A DNA stretch of 13,428 nt from Atribacteria bacterium SCGC AAA255-N14. Lineage in GTDB: Bacteria; Atribacterota; JS1; SB-45; 34-128. The DNA lies in contig ASPC01000038.1 in the NCBI GenBank assembly GCA_000405345.1, positions 4,269 through 17,696 on the forward strand, read 5' to 3'. Every line of letters begins with the position of its first letter. Position 1 is the stretch's first letter. Shown here piece after piece: positions 13,255-13,428 of the stretch. Made by a program: the position numbers and the translations under genes. The notes beneath the pieces were generated by a model. The model saw only the letters and a list, made by a program, of their open reading frames with translations, was not told the origin of the DNA and did no database searches.

Positions 13255-13428
13255 TCAGTGAAAGTATTTTTTATATACCTTTTGATAAGTACCATCCTCA
13301 TTGATCTCTTTTAAGAAAGAATTCAATTCAACTAACAGCTTTGGCTTATCTTTAGATACGCCATATCCGTACTGTTGCAAGCCAGTAATTGTATCAATAG
13401 TTTTCAGATTAGGATAAAATATGTGCCC
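13255..13428 (-). CDS. Solute-binding protein family 3, C-terminal fragment (5' end beyond window)
   Basis: Only the last 57 codons lie in the window. They read GHIFYPNLKT...YGYGVSKDKPKLLVELNSFL, then EINEDGTYQKVYKKYFH and TGA. The pattern (G)YGVSKDxPxLxxxxNxxL..xxGTYxKxYxKYF is the usual end of family-3 periplasmic binding proteins, which capture amino acids or similar small solutes for ABC importers, or act as sensor domains. The stop comes right after the domain, so it is either a free binding protein or the C-terminal domain of a larger one. It precedes the MbhE-like gene by 25 bases on the same strand and could be co-transcribed. I cannot tell the ligand. Confidence 0.75.
   Translation of the reverse strand, partial: GHIFYPNLKTIDTITGLQQYGYGVSKDKPKLLVELNSFLKEINEDGTYQKVYKKYFH

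Noticed and set aside
13230..13301. Longer N-terminus for the MbhE-like protein from ATG 13301
   Set aside because: It would overlap the solute-binding protein by 47 bases, lacks a ribosome-binding site and adds residues not typical of the family.

Overview
The window comes from a low-GC bacterium that is probably anaerobic. The order DUF951, rpsF, rpsR, yybS-like DUF2232, rplI matches the block known from Bacillus and other Firmicutes, but without ychF, ssb and gdpP. The Mrp/Mbh-type antiporter genes and the intergenic repeats would also fit an uncultured lineage such as Atribacterota. That assignment is an inference: no rRNA or other phylogenetic marker is present. TTG starts are frequent and one gene appears to start at ATT.

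Layout, left to right. (1) Bases 1-2605, minus strand: the rpsF operon, with a good promoter and a hairpin leader, then rpsF (S6), rpsR (S18), a DUF2232 membrane protein and rplI (L9, running off the left edge). (2) Bases 3014-7283, minus strand: mreB, mreC, an M16 zinc peptidase and a DUF951 zinc-ribbon-like protein. These genes are separated by long repeat-filled gaps. (3) Bases 7284-7455: a divergent intergenic region holding a perfect 21-bp inverted repeat with a 3-base loop, whose arms contain TATAAT in both directions. (4) Bases 7456-8739, plus strand: an ArsB/NhaD-superfamily permease. (5) Bases 8865-13229, minus strand: a compact operon for the membrane arm of an Mrp/Mbh-type cation/proton antiporter (MbhE-like, MnhB, MnhC, and two MnhD-type subunits). 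(6) Bases 13255-13428: the C-terminal end of a family-3 solute-binding protein, directly upstream of that operon.

How the genes work together: the left block supplies ribosomal proteins under probable S6:S18 feedback. MreB and MreC are the core of the cell-elongation machinery. The Mrp-type genes build a multi-subunit ion-translocating module, but no hydrogenase or other electron-transfer subunits, and no MnhE/F/G, are visible.

The least ordinary feature is the intergenic DNA. Nearly every gap between 480 and 8810 is filled with degenerate tandem repeats of exact period 7 (units such as AAAGCGA, CTATACG) or period 8 (units such as CAATTGAC, CGATTGCC). Many are arranged as inverted pairs and begin right after a stop codon. 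The Mrp operon lacks them internally. I see no defence system, CRISPR array, transposase or RNA gene.
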